DNA of 64,000 nucleotides from Deltaproteobacteria bacterium HGW-Deltaproteobacteria-14 (GCA_002841945.1 PHBI01000021.1:1-64000), one strand, 5' to 3'; shown: positions 23,081 to 32,955, counted from the stretch's first letter. Notes: a model not told the origin generated them from the sequence alone. Numbers and translations: made by a program.

Positions 23081-24005
23081 ACGCAGAGCCATCGCCGGCC
23101 TCGCCGCCGCGCTCCTGCTCGCCGCCTGCTCCCCGCGGCCCGCGCCACCGGCGGCACACCCCGCCACGGCCGACGTGGTCGCCGCCGAGCCCCCCGCCGA
23201 TGCCTTCTCCGAGGCCGACCGCGACAGGATCCTCGCCACGCTGAAGGAGATGACGGACCGCCCGCGATGCAACCGCATCATGGGCTGCCGCGGTGCGGTC
23301 GTCCTGGCGAGCTACGGCCCCGCCGTCGCGGTGCCGCTGGCGGACATCCTCGACAAGAACCCGCGCGCAGATGGCTACTGGTACTTCGAGCTCATCCGCC
23401 TCCTCGGCCAGCTCGGCAACCCGCGAGCGCTCGACACGCTCCACGCCCTGCTGGGCGACGCCGGGCGCTGGGAGGTCCCGATCCGCGCGGCCCAGGCTCT
23501 CGGCCACCTCGCGTCGCCGACCAGCCGCGCCCCCCTCGAGGCCGCCCTCGCCCGCGCCACGGCGGGTGACGACGTCGCCCTGCAGGCCGCGGCCCACGGC
23601 GCCCTCGCCCGGGTCGACCCGGCCCACGCGTCCGCCCACCGGGCCGCGCTCGTCGCGCTCGTCCCGCGCGACGCCGAGGGCATCGCGGCGATCCCGCCGG
23701 TCGTCCTCGACATCCTCATCGAGGAGGTGCAGACGACGCGCGTCCCCGAAGCCCTCCCCGGGGTTCGCCTCGCCGCCCTCCACGACAACCGCTTCGTCCG
23801 AGCGCAGGCCCTCGACACGCTCGCGCGCCTCCACGACACCGGCGGGATCCCCTACGCCCTCGACCGCCTCGACGATACGCTCCCGAGCATCCGCCAGAAG
23901 GCGCTCGTGGCGCTCCAGGAGATCACGGGGATCCGCACGATGACCGATCCCGACGAGTGGCGCCGGTGGTGCGAGCGCAACGACCTCGCGAAGCTCCCCG
24001 AGTAG
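23055..24005 (+). CDS. HEAT-repeat lipoprotein (start codon unclear)
   Basis: Lipobox 'LLLAACSP' and HEAT-like repeats; no ATG/GTG/TTG close to the signal peptide (nearest ATG 22899 gives an implausible N-terminus); ATT at 23055 used as placeholder. Confidence 0.6.
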   Translation: MTAVTATPERRAIAGLAAALLLAACSPRPAPPAAHPATADVVAAEPPADAFSEADRDRILATLKEMTDRPRCNRIMGCRGAVVLASYGPAVAVPLADILDKNPRADGYWYFELIRLLGQLGNPRALDTLHALLGDAGRWEVPIRAAQALGHLASPTSRAPLEAALARATAGDDVALQAAAHGALARVDPAHASAHRAALVALVPRDAEGIAAIPPVVLDILIEEVQTTRVPEALPGVRLAALHDNRFVRAQALDTLARLHDTGGIPYALDRLDDTLPSIRQKALVALQEITGIRTMTDPDEWRRWCERNDLAKLPE

Positions 24006-24047
24006 GCCGGCCCGGGGGCGGTCTGTCCGCCCCCGCGCCCAACGGCG

Positions 24048-25119
24048 TCAGGGCTGGCTCGTCGCCCCGCAGCGCGCGCGCAGCTTGGCGACGTCGCCCG
24101 CCGGGATCGGCGCCGCGCGTGACGCGTCGATGGCGGCGTCGAGCGCCTTCATCGCCGCGCGGCAGTTCCCGTCGTCGATGGCCTTGACGATCGCCTTGAA
24201 GGCGCGCGACGCGGTCCAGCCGTCGCTGGACGCGTCCATCCGCTGATCCGGGACGTCGATCTGGATCACGCGCGGGCCGTGATGGCCCCCGCGACGCGCC
24301 CCTCGGGGCTCATCCGGGAGCTCGTCCGTCCGCGCCTCGGTGGGGTCGCCGAAGGTCGCCGACTCCCCGGCCGACACCTCACGCATGGCGCCGGCCCCCT
24401 CGACGACGCCGACGCGGCCGCGCTCGACGGCGACCCGTGTGGCGCCGTCGCCCCCCCGGGCCACGGTGAAGATGGTCCCGAGGACGTGCACCGTGACGTC
24501 GCCGCTGACGACCTCGAAGACGTCCTCGTCGACGGCCCGGTTGACGTCGCAGGTGACCGCGCCCGCCAGTGTTGGCAGCCAGGGTCACGTGGTGGCGTCC
24601 GAAGGCGTCCAGGGTGCGGGCCGCCTCGCCGGCCTTCAGCACGTCGCCCGGAGCGACGCTCAGCGCCTCGCCGTTCTCCATGGCGGCGAGGGCCGTCGCC
24701 GGGCTCGGCGCCGGGACCGCCAGCGCGACCTGCGGGGCGCCCGGCGCGGTGACCTCGTTGAGCGCGAGCCCGTTCGCGCGCTCCACCTCGGCGCCCGGCC
24801 CGCGCTGCAGCAGCGCGACGCCGGCCACGACGGCGAGGGCGGCCGCCGCGGCGAGGACCGCGCCCATGAGCCACGGCCGCCGGCGCTCGACCTCGCGGTC
24901 GATCCCCGCGCGGATCCGGACCCAGTCGTTCGGCGCCAGATCTCCCAGCTCACCGAGCACCCGCCGTGAGCGTCGGGTGATCCCGTCGAGCTGTCGATAG
25001 CGCCCGAGCAACGCCCGGCACTCCTCGCAGCTGGCCGCGTGCGCCGCGTGCGCCTCCGCCAGGTCCGCGAGCGAGATCGCCCCGCTGATCGCGCGCTGAG
25101 TCTCAGAACAAGCGCTCAT
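24048..25119 (-). pseudogene. Anti-sigma factor/FecR-like protein, apparently frameshifted near 24560..24575
   Basis: N-terminus MSACSETQRAISGAISLADLAEAHAAHAASCEECRALLGRY (zinc-finger-like) plus TM in one frame up to 'FGRHHVTLAANT'; continuation 'GAVTCDVNRAVDEDVFEVVSGDVTVHVLGTIFTVARGGDG' lies in another frame. Confidence 0.65.
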
Positions 25120-25739
25120 GGTGTTTCCCTCTCCGGCACGACCCGGCGGCGAGCCAGGTCGGCCATGACGTCGCGGCGCGCCGAGAGCAGCCGAGAACGC
25201 ACTGTATTCATTGGGATATCGAGGACATCTGCGATCTGCTGCGGATCGAGCCCCTGGAGCTCGTGAAGCACCCACACCACGCGCTTGCGCTCCGACAGCT
25301 TGTCGGCGGAGGTGTAGACCTCTTGGAGGATCTCGCGATCCTCGAGCTGCGCCGAGAGGCTCCGGCCGCTCACGTGGCGCTGATCCTCGTCCCCGGTGAG
25401 GCCGAGGGTGAGCCAGCGGTGGCGCTTCTTCTTCCGCAGGTGCTGCAGCGCGACGTTGACCGCGATGCGATAGATCCAGGTCGACAGCTTCGATCGTCCC
25501 TCGAACCGGGGGAGGCACCGATGAATCTCGATAAAGACGAGCTGGACGACGTCCTCGACCTCGTCGGAGGCGCCGATGACGCTCCGAACCGTGGCCAGGA
25601 CCCGCCCGCGCTGCTCGCGATAGACGGCGTCGAACGCCACCACGCCCTGAGCCACGCCGTCCTCTGCGGTGACGTTCTTGGTCCTGCTCAAGATGCTCGC
25701 GAGCGGGCTATCGCTCGCCTCCTGGTAGGTCGCGACCAA
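25116..25739 (-). CDS. ECF-type RNA polymerase sigma factor
   Basis: 'VVAFDAVYREQRGRVLATVRSVIGASDEVEDVVQLVFIEIHRCLPRFEGRSKLSTWIYRIAVNVALQHLRKKKR'; ATGA overlap with the anti-sigma gene. Confidence 0.92.
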   Translation of the reverse strand: MVATYQEASDSPLASILSRTKNVTAEDGVAQGVVAFDAVYREQRGRVLATVRSVIGASDEVEDVVQLVFIEIHRCLPRFEGRSKLSTWIYRIAVNVALQHLRKKKRHRWLTLGLTGDEDQRHVSGRSLSAQLEDREILQEVYTSADKLSERKRVVWVLHELQGLDPQQIADVLDIPMNTVRSRLLSARRDVMADLARRRVVPERETP

Positions 25740-25884
25740 CCGGGCGTCCTCCCCGTGACAAAGTCAGAGTCTCGGTCATGGGTTGTCCGCTCGGTGCGCT
25801 GTGATCGGCGTTTGGCGCTTTTTTTTCGGGGAGCCACCACAGGCGCCTCCCCTTTGACACGAACCTGCTGCACTTACCATAGTC

Positions 25885-28800
25885 GTGCCTCGGGAGAAAC
25901 CGGCGCCACGCCGGCCCGACGCACTCGAACGACCCCGCGGAGGACGCTTGCGACTGTCCCCAGGACACCTGACCGTCGCCCTCGTGGCGGGCGCCCTCGC
26001 CCTCACCGGCTGCACCGACCTGCTCCCGGTCGACCTGCCGAGCGCGTCCGACGCCGCGCCGGTGAACAACGTGCCGTCGTTCCCGAGCGACGACACGCCC
26101 CCCACCCACGGGCCGGTGGACGACGGCGTCCTGCGCCTGACCGCGGTGGCCCCCGACGAGGACGACGTCTCGGGCGGGTCCGACATCATGCTCAGCGGGA
26201 CCGGCTTCAAGGATGGGCTCCAGGTCGTCTTCGGAGAGTCCCCAGCCCTCGACGTCTTCGTCGTCAACCACACCACCGCGATCGTGACGGCGCCGCCTCA
26301 CCCGGCCGGCCGTGTCGACGTGTCGGCGTGGCACCCCGAGCTGGACGACGGCACCCCGCAGGTCCTGGCTTCGGCCTTCCGCTACCGCGCCGACCTGACC
26401 ATCGCGGACATCGACCCCGACGAAGGCGACGTCCGGGGCGGCGAGCCGCTCACCGTGCGCGGCTCGGGCTTCGCGCCCGGCACGCGCCTGTTCATCGCGG
26501 GTCGGCCGGCGATACGCCAGGCTCGCGTAGACGACACGACGCTCACCGGGGTCGCCCCGCCCGGCGCGCCCGGGCGCACCGACGTACAGGTCATCGGAGA
26601 GAACGGCGTGTTCGAGCTCTCGAACGCCTATCGATACCGAGAGGCGCCGCGGCTCGACCGCATCTTGCCGGTGGTTGGCTCGGCGGGCGGGGGCGCGGTC
26701 GTCTGGATCGACGGCGCTGGGCTCGACGACGACGCCGTGGTGCGCTTCGGTGACGCGGAGGCCGAGGTCCTGCGCGCCTCGCCGAGCGGCGCCTGGCTCG
26801 AGGTCTCGGCCCCCGCGGGGGTCCCGGGCGCGACGGCCGAGGTGACGATCGCGACCACCTGGGGGACGGCGGTCGCCCCGGGCGCCTGGACGTGGGCCGA
26901 CGACGCCGCCGATCCGCTCGTCCTCGCGTGCGCGACGTTCTTCCCGCAGGTCGGCGGCGAGGCGGGTGGCGAGACCGTCGCCATCGCCTGTCGGGGCCTG
27001 GACTACGGCGCCGAGGTCCACTTCGGCGAGATCCCCGCCGAGGTCCTGGCGACCGACGCTGGCCAGCTCCGCGTCATCGTCCCGCCCGGGACCGGCTCGG
27101 TCCCCGTCACCGTGTCGAGCCCCTTCGCGACCGTCACCCTGGCCGCGCCGTACCGCTACACCCCAGCCCCTGCGGTGCGCGTCGACGCCGTCACCCCCGC
27201 CAGCGGCGACCCCGACGGCGGCACCCCGATCACCGTCCACGGGACGGGGTTCGCGCCGGGCGCCCAGGTCTGGGTCGGGGCGCTCTCCGCCGCCCAGGTC
27301 ACCGTCGTCGACGCCACGACCATCACCGCGGTGACGCCCCCGGGCGCCCCCGGGCGCGCCGACGTCGTGGTCCGGCAGTCGGGGGTCGAGGCCCGCCTCG
27401 GGGGCGCCTTCGACTTCATCGGCAGCGCCCTCGCCGTGCACATCGTGTCGCCGCCGGTCGCGGCGCGCGCGGGCGGCACCTGGCTGCGCGTCTACGGGAC
27501 CGGGTTCGGCGCCGACACCGCCGTCGCGATCGGTGGCGAGCCGTGCGAGCTCATCGCGCGGGTCTCGTCGGCCGAGGTCGATGTCCGCAGCCCCAAGCTC
27601 GACGTGGGCGCCTATGACGTCGTCGTCACCGGCGGCGGCCGGGAGGCGACGCTCCCGCGGGCGTTCACGGTCTTCGACCCGCGCAGCGGCTATGGCGGCA
27701 CCTGGGGGGCGCCTATCGACGAGACGCTGAACGTGACGGTCTGGGCCAGCGGCGGCTACGGCCCCGTCCCCGGCGCCTTCGTCATCGTGGGCCCCGACGC
27801 GAGCGCCGCGCTGTCGGGCTACACCGACGAGAACGGGCAGCTCACGTTCAGCACGCCGGGCCTGCATGGCCCGGTCGCCCTGACGGCGTCGAAGCAGGGC
27901 TTCACGAGCTACTCCGTCGTCCACTTCGACGCGACGAACGTCACCGTCTACCTGCGCCAGGACCCGGTCCCGCAGACGCCCTCGGAGGGCAACGGCGGGA
28001 CGACCAACCCCGGCCCACCGCCCAACGCCGTGCTGCGAGGGCGCGTGCTGGGGCTCGACAAGTACGTCGTGGCGCCGCCGGGCGAGTGCGCGTCGGTCAT
28101 CATCGACGGCACCCAGCACTGCGCGGGCTGCGACCCGGACGTGGGCTGCGTCGCGGGCGAGGGCTTCGCGTGCGTCGACCTCGGGCTCCAGGGGACCCAC
28201 TGCGCCGCCGCCTGCAGCGTCGACGGCGACTGCCCGGCGGGGTACGCGTGTGGCGCGACCTCCGCGGGAGCGCGCTGCCTCCCCTCCCCGGGCGAGCGCG
28301 TCGCATACTGCAATGTGTCTACGACGAGCCTGTTCGGCTACGAGTACCCGATCCAGGAGACGGCGTGGGTCTCCCCCGGAGACACGTTCGAGCTCGACTC
28401 CCGCTACCTCGGGGACATGGCCGTCTACTGCTTTGGGGGCTACCGCACCGCCGACGGCGTGTTCACGCCGACGGCCTTCGGCGTAAAGCGCCACGTCTTC
28501 GCGATGGCCGGAGCCACCCAGGAGGGAATCGACGTCGAGCTGACCCACCCGCTCAAGCGGACCTTCCGGCTCAAGCTCCAAGACCCGCCGACCTGGCCGA
28601 CCGGGGTCCTCGACCCGTGGATCGTCATCAGCCTCGACCTCGGCGCGGACGGCGTGATCCCGTTCTCGCGCGACTACATCGACGCCGGCGACGACGTGTG
28701 GCTCGCGCCGCACCAGCTCGCGGCGCTGTCCGGCAACGTCTACGACGCCCAATACTTCTTCTACAGCACGCTGCAGGCGGACGTCAGCGGCGCCTACCCG

Positions 28801-30051
28801 CGCGCCTACAACCTGGTCCAGTACGTCACCAAGGTGGTCGAGGACCGGCTCCCCGTCTACGTCGACGGCGCCTGGCGGCTCGACGGCACCCAGCTCCAGC
28901 GCGACCTCAACGGCGTCTACGGGACGCCGGATGGCCACGCCTACGCGGTCGGCGAGGACGGGCTGGTGATGCTGCTGTGGAACGGCAGCTGGAGCGAGCA
29001 GTCGAGCCAGACGGAGTGGACGCTGCGCGCGGTCGACGGGCGCGACGGCCAGGACGTCTGGGCGGTCGGCGACCGCGGCACCGTGCGGCATTGGGACGGG
29101 CTCGCTTGGCGCCCGATCGACGCGCCGATCGACGACTACAAGGCGGTGGCCGCGACCCCGGCCAGCGATGAGGTGCTGGTCGCGGGGACCATCCGGGTCC
29201 GCCGCTGGTCTGGTGGCGGGTGGTCCGTCGCGGGCCCGCCGGCGCTCCAGGCGATCCGCGGGCTCGACGCGCTGGGCGACGGTCGGGTCGCGGCCGTCGG
29301 CACCGAGGGGCGCGCGTTCGCGCGCGACGCCGCCGGGGTCTGGGCCGCCGTCCCCGTGTCGGGCGCAGGCGCGATGACGCTGCGCGCGGTCCACGTCGAC
29401 CCGGCGAGCGGGCGTTGGACCGTCGTCGGTGACGGCGGGACGGTGCTCGAGGGCGACGGCACCGGGCTCGTCGCCGTCGCGGTCGACGCCACCACGTCGG
29501 ACCTGACCGCGCTGGCCCCCACCGCCGACGGAGGCCTGGTCGTCGTGGGCGACAACGGCGCGGTGCTGTGGCGCGACGCACTCGGCGGGTGGCGCAGGGA
29601 CATCATCGCAGACTATCGGTCTCGGGCGATGGGGGTCCTCGCGCCGACCGACGGCCCCATCCGGGTCGTGGGCAGCGCCGCGTTCATCCTTGGCCCGTTC
29701 CTGCACTTCCCGATAATCACCGCGCCCGTGCACGACGCGGCGCTGACCGACACGGTCTTCGCGTGGACCTGGACCGGAGGGCCGGCGAGTCAGTTCAGCC
29801 GCCTCATCCTCTACCCCGAGTCCGGATCCTCGATCTGGGAGCTCGTGGTGGACGGCGAGGTGACGTCGGTCACGCTGCCGGACATCCGCTCCATCGCGGG
29901 CTTCGACGCCCTCGGGAGTGGGCGCCGGCGGCTGGAGGTGACGCGCATCCTGCACCCGAACTTCGACATCGACGGCTACACCACCCGCGACTTCAGCATC
30001 TACAGGCGCGACTCGTGGTCGGTGAACCAGTCGACGTTCTACGCCCCGTAA
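25885..30051 (+). CDS. Large IPT/TIG-repeat lipoprotein with Cys-rich segment and propeller-like C-terminus
   Basis: Lipobox 'ALTGCTDL'; repeats 'P.. GDVRGGEPLTVRGSGFAPGTRLFIAG', 'GDPDGGTPITVHGTGFAPGAQVWVG'; Cys-rich around CAGCDPDVGCVAGEGFACV. Confidence 0.82.
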   Translation: MPREKPAPRRPDALERPRGGRLRLSPGHLTVALVAGALALTGCTDLLPVDLPSASDAAPVNNVPSFPSDDTPPTHGPVDDGVLRLTAVAPDEDDVSGGSDIMLSGTGFKDGLQVVFGESPALDVFVVNHTTAIVTAPPHPAGRVDVSAWHPELDDGTPQVLASAFRYRADLTIADIDPDEGDVRGGEPLTVRGSGFAPGTRLFIAGRPAIRQARVDDTTLTGVAPPGAPGRTDVQVIGENGVFELSNAYRYREAPRLDRILPVVGSAGGGAVVWIDGAGLDDDAVVRFGDAEAEVLRASPSGAWLEVSAPAGVPGATAEVTIATTWGTAVAPGAWTWADDAADPLVLACATFFPQVGGEAGGETVAIACRGLDYGAEVHFGEIPAEVLATDAGQLRVIVPPGTGSVPVTVSSPFATVTLAAPYRYTPAPAVRVDAVTPASGDPDGGTPITVHGTGFAPGAQVWVGALSAAQVTVVDATTITAVTPPGAPGRADVVVRQSGVEARLGGAFDFIGSALAVHIVSPPVAARAGGTWLRVYGTGFGADTAVAIGGEPCELIARVSSAEVDVRSPKLDVGAYDVVVTGGGREATLPRAFTVFDPRSGYGGTWGAPIDETLNVTVWASGGYGPVPGAFVIVGPDASAALSGYTDENGQLTFSTPGLHGPVALTASKQGFTSYSVVHFDATNVTVYLRQDPVPQTPSEGNGGTTNPGPPPNAVLRGRVLGLDKYVVAPPGECASVIIDGTQHCAGCDPDVGCVAGEGFACVDLGLQGTHCAAACSVDGDCPAGYACGATSAGARCLPSPGERVAYCNVSTTSLFGYEYPIQETAWVSPGDTFELDSRYLGDMAVYCFGGYRTADGVFTPTAFGVKRHVFAMAGATQEGIDVELTHPLKRTFRLKLQDPPTWPTGVLDPWIVISLDLGADGVIPFSRDYIDAGDDVWLAPHQLAALSGNVYDAQYFFYSTLQADVSGAYPRAYNLVQYVTKVVEDRLPVYVDGAWRLDGTQLQRDLNGVYGTPDGHAYAVGEDGLVMLLWNGSWSEQSSQTEWTLRAVDGRDGQDVWAVGDRGTVRHWDGLAWRPIDAPIDDYKAVAATPASDEVLVAGTIRVRRWSGGGWSVAGPPALQAIRGLDALGDGRVAAVGTEGRAFARDAAGVWAAVPVSGAGAMTLRAVHVDPASGRWTVVGDGGTVLEGDGTGLVAVAVDATTSDLTALAPTADGGLVVVGDNGAVLWRDALGGWRRDIIADYRSRAMGVLAPTDGPIRVVGSAAFILGPFLHFPIITAPVHDAALTDTVFAWTWTGGPASQFSRLILYPESGSSIWELVVDGEVTSVTLPDIRSIAGFDALGSGRRRLEVTRILHPNFDIDGYTTRDFSIYRRDSWSVNQSTFYAP

Positions 30052-30108
30052 GCCGTCTCCGCTGCGCATGAGTCACGCTGGGCGCGCGACGCCGGCCGAG
30101 CGCGGGCT

Positions 30109-30193
30109 TCAGGCCGGGCGCGGGCGTCAGGCCAGGCGCGGGCGTCAGGCCAGGCGCGGGCGTCAGGCCGGGCGCGGGCGTCAGGCCGGGCGC
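30109..30193. repeat. 18-bp tandem repeat, about 4.7 copies
   Basis: TCAGGC(C)(A/G)GGCGCGGGCG units at 30109, 30127, 30145, 30163, 30181. Confidence 0.92.
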
Positions 30194-30398
30194 TCTCCCG
30201 GGAAAACGCGGAAGCGGAGACCCCGCGAGGGCGAACGCGGGGGACGCGCGGGGCTCACCAAGGGCGTGAGCTGCGTCGCGCCCCCGCCGCAGATCAACTT
30301 CGCCACCGCCTGACCCGCTCCGGGTTCGGCCAGCCGGCCCCTTCCGGGGCGCAGGGCGCAGCGCCCGGTATCGGGCGCCGACCTGCCGTGACTTCTTG

Positions 30399-30947
30399 TC
30401 AGATCACCGACTCGCGGCGGCGACGGAGGAGCGCGAGTCCGCCGAGCGCGAGGAGCCCGAGCGCGAGCGGAGCGGCATCGCCGCCGCCGGTGCAGCCGAG
30501 GGCAGCGATCTCGTCGGAGCCGTCCGGGGTCTCGTCTGCGTCGTCGAAGCCCCCACCCTCACCGGCGCCGGGACCGGAGCCCATGGCGGGATCGTCACAG
30601 TAGATGAGCCCGCCGCCGAGGGGCACGCACTTGCTCGGGTCATAGCCGGTCGGGCCGTCGGCCGGGGACGGCGGCGCGCAGCCGCAGTCCGACGGCGACC
30701 CGCTGGAGGTCTTCGAGGTCTTGGCGCCAGACTTCGGCATCGCGGTGTTTTCCACCCCCGGCGCCGCGGCGGTCGAGCCGTCGCAGTTCGCGGGGCGGCG
30801 AGCGCCGTCACCGGTCTTGGTGCCGTCACCACTGGACATGCTCGGCAGCTTCCCGACCGTCACGATGATCCCGGCCGCGGCCGGCACCGACGACGCGACC
30901 AGCCCGAACAGGGCGATGGCGGCGATGGCCTTGATGAGCTTCTTCAT
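30399..30947 (-). CDS. Secreted protein with MYXO-CTERM-like sorting tail
   Basis: Signal peptide MKKLIKAIAAIALFGLVASSVPAAAG; C-terminus 'GCTGGGDAAPLALGLLALGGLALLRRRRESVI'. Confidence 0.75.
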   Translation of the reverse strand: MKKLIKAIAAIALFGLVASSVPAAAGIIVTVGKLPSMSSGDGTKTGDGARRPANCDGSTAAAPGVENTAMPKSGAKTSKTSSGSPSDCGCAPPSPADGPTGYDPSKCVPLGGGLIYCDDPAMGSGPGAGEGGGFDDADETPDGSDEIAALGCTGGGDAAPLALGLLALGGLALLRRRRESVI

Positions 30948-31744
30948 CACGGGTGACTCCCGGACGTTGACGGTTGAGTTCGGTGCGCCGCGCGCGATGG
31001 GTCCTTGCCCTTGCGCGCCGCCGCCGAGGGGACGATGGCAAAGCCCGCCGCTCCCCGGCCGTCCCCCGAGGGGGCACTGGAGACGAAGTCGTCGAAGAGC
31101 TCGCCGATCTCGGAGGCGACCTCGGGGTCGACGCGCATCTCGGCGATCCACAGATAGGCCGATCGCGTGGCCGGCGCCTGGCTGCGCTGGCCCGCGGCCG
31201 CGCGGAGGACACAGAGGAGCTCGGACAGGAAGCGGTCGCCGTCCGCGGCCCGGACCTTCGGGCAATCGGCCGCCGCCGCGAAGAAGACGCTGAATCGCTC
31301 GCTCTTGTCGCTCTCGGGGCGATTCGCCGCGGTCACGACGGCGGGATAGAGAGACTCGGTGGCGCGGGCGAGCAGGGCCTCGAGCGCCGCCGGCGAGCCG
31401 AGATCGGTGCGGACGACCCCGGCGATCGGGGGCGCGTCTCCGGCCTCGAGCCGGCGCAGGACCAGATCGCGCAGGTACGAGCTCATGCCTTCGCGGCGCT
31501 CGTAGAAGGCTGCGACGAGCCCGAAGCCGTCACCGACGCGGCGCACCAAGCCGTGCTGCTCGAGCAGCGCGATACGCCGGACCACCCCGCTGACGGGCGC
31601 GGACAGCGCCGTCGCCGCGGCGACCGCCGACGTCGGACCCGATCCGATGGCGAGCAGGAGCTCCCACTCGTCGCGGACCAACTCCCAAGTCAGCTCGTCG
31701 GTGACCATGGGGGGGCGGTTAGAGCTCAACGCGAGCGCCTCCAT
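30947..31744 (-). CDS. Winged-helix-like hypothetical protein
   Basis: 'ELVRDEWELLLAIGSGPTSAVAAATALSAPVSGVVRRIALLEQHGLVRRVGDGFGL'; TGATG overlap with the downstream gene. Confidence 0.6.
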   Translation of the reverse strand: MEALALSSNRPPMVTDELTWELVRDEWELLLAIGSGPTSAVAAATALSAPVSGVVRRIALLEQHGLVRRVGDGFGLVAAFYERREGMSSYLRDLVLRRLEAGDAPPIAGVVRTDLGSPAALEALLARATESLYPAVVTAANRPESDKSERFSVFFAAAADCPKVRAADGDRFLSELLCVLRAAAGQRSQAPATRSAYLWIAEMRVDPEVASEIGELFDDFVSSAPSGDGRGAAGFAIVPSAAARKGKDPSRAAHRTQPSTSGSHP

Positions 31745-31747
31745 AGC

Positions 31748-32860
31748 TCATGTGTCTCGCTTGAATACGCGGTTGTAGAAGGCCCATGCCACGCTCTTGG
31801 TGGGGCGCATGAAGCCCTCGTCGCCGAAATAGCGGCGGAAGTCGGCCTGCGTCGTGGCATCGGTCATCAGCCACAACGCGGCGCGCTGCACGTCATCCAC
31901 CTTGGTCATGATGTTGCGGTAGCTGGGCGGCACGTCGTCTATCGTGCCGACGACCTCCGCCAGGATCTGCGCCTGCCGCACCAGCAGATCCTCGGAGACC
32001 GCGTGGGTCTGAGCGAGGAGCTCGATCAACGAGCGCTGCGAGACCGACTCGAACTGGCTCTCGATCAAGGCCGCGTCGCGCTCGGCGCGATCCTCGGCGG
32101 TCTGGCCGAAGTTGCGCTCGAGGTACGGCCGAACCTGCTCGCTCGTCAGCTTGAGCGGCAGCGGACCGTCCGCGAGGGTCTCGAAGAGCAGGTCTCGGAC
32201 GATGTCACGCAGGCGGCGGACGCTGGTGAGGCTCGTCTCCTGAACGACCTGGGCGATGTCGCCCTTGGCCTGGCGGCTGAAACCGAGGCAACCATCGCTG
32301 CCGAGGTCCTCGACCGACGCCGAGAAGAAGTGGTCGATGAGCTCCCAGACGTCCTGCTCGCGCTCGTGGAGCGGCTTGAGGCGGATCGACGTGGCCGTGC
32401 GCGGCTCTGCGCTGTCGGGTGCGAGATCCTTCTGGCTCACCGCCAGGATCAGCGCGTCGGCGCCGCGGTCTCGGATGAGGCGGGTCGCGACGGTGCGGCC
32501 GTCGCCGTCGAGGGCGCCGAAGCGGTCGAGGACCAGCGTCCCGCCTTGCGCCCGCTCGATCGCGTGGGTCAGCGCGTCGTGAAGCGGGAGCCCCTGGGCC
32601 GTCACGCCGCAGTCGAAGGACGACAGCGGTCCCGAGCGCCCCAGCACGTCGCATGCGATCGCGTGCGCCGCCTCGACGACCTTGTGCTTGCCGGTCCCCG
32701 AGGCGCCGATCACCTCCACCGCGTCACGCCCAGAGCGCAGGACGATCTTGGCCTTCAGGTCCTTGACCAGCCGCTCGCGGAGCTGCGTCCCCACGATGCC
32801 GACCCGATCGAGGGCCTGGACGAGCCGGTCGTCGATGTCGTGCGTCGCTTGACTGAGCAT
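31748..32860 (-). CDS. AAA ATPase resembling a degenerate sigma54-interaction domain
   Basis: Walker A 'VIGASGTGKHKVVEAAH'; 'GGTLVLDRFGALDGDGRTVATRL' in the position of 'GGTLFLDEIGEL...'; no GAFTGA seen; RBS AGGAGG before ATG 32860. Confidence 0.62.
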   Translation of the reverse strand: MLSQATHDIDDRLVQALDRVGIVGTQLRERLVKDLKAKIVLRSGRDAVEVIGASGTGKHKVVEAAHAIACDVLGRSGPLSSFDCGVTAQGLPLHDALTHAIERAQGGTLVLDRFGALDGDGRTVATRLIRDRGADALILAVSQKDLAPDSAEPRTATSIRLKPLHEREQDVWELIDHFFSASVEDLGSDGCLGFSRQAKGDIAQVVQETSLTSVRRLRDIVRDLLFETLADGPLPLKLTSEQVRPYLERNFGQTAEDRAERDAALIESQFESVSQRSLIELLAQTHAVSEDLLVRQAQILAEVVGTIDDVPPSYRNIMTKVDDVQRAALWLMTDATTQADFRRYFGDEGFMRPTKSVAWAFYNRVFKRDT

Positions 32861-32955
32861 GAACCCTCCTGACTCAACCCGCGGAGACTGCCGCAGTAGC
32901 ACCGTAGAAAGCAACGCTCAGGCCCACAAGTTCGCTGGGCAGAACCGGCGCGAGG

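Noticed and set aside
25708-30069. 1453-aa minus-strand ORF opposite the TIG lipoprotein
   Set aside because: Low-complexity R/G/D/V antisense artefact; the plus-strand ORF has signal peptide and recognisable repeats.
30068-30313. 81-aa ORF across the 18-bp tandem repeat
   Set aside because: Composition is simply the repeat in translation (GRGRQA)n; no RBS or homology seen.
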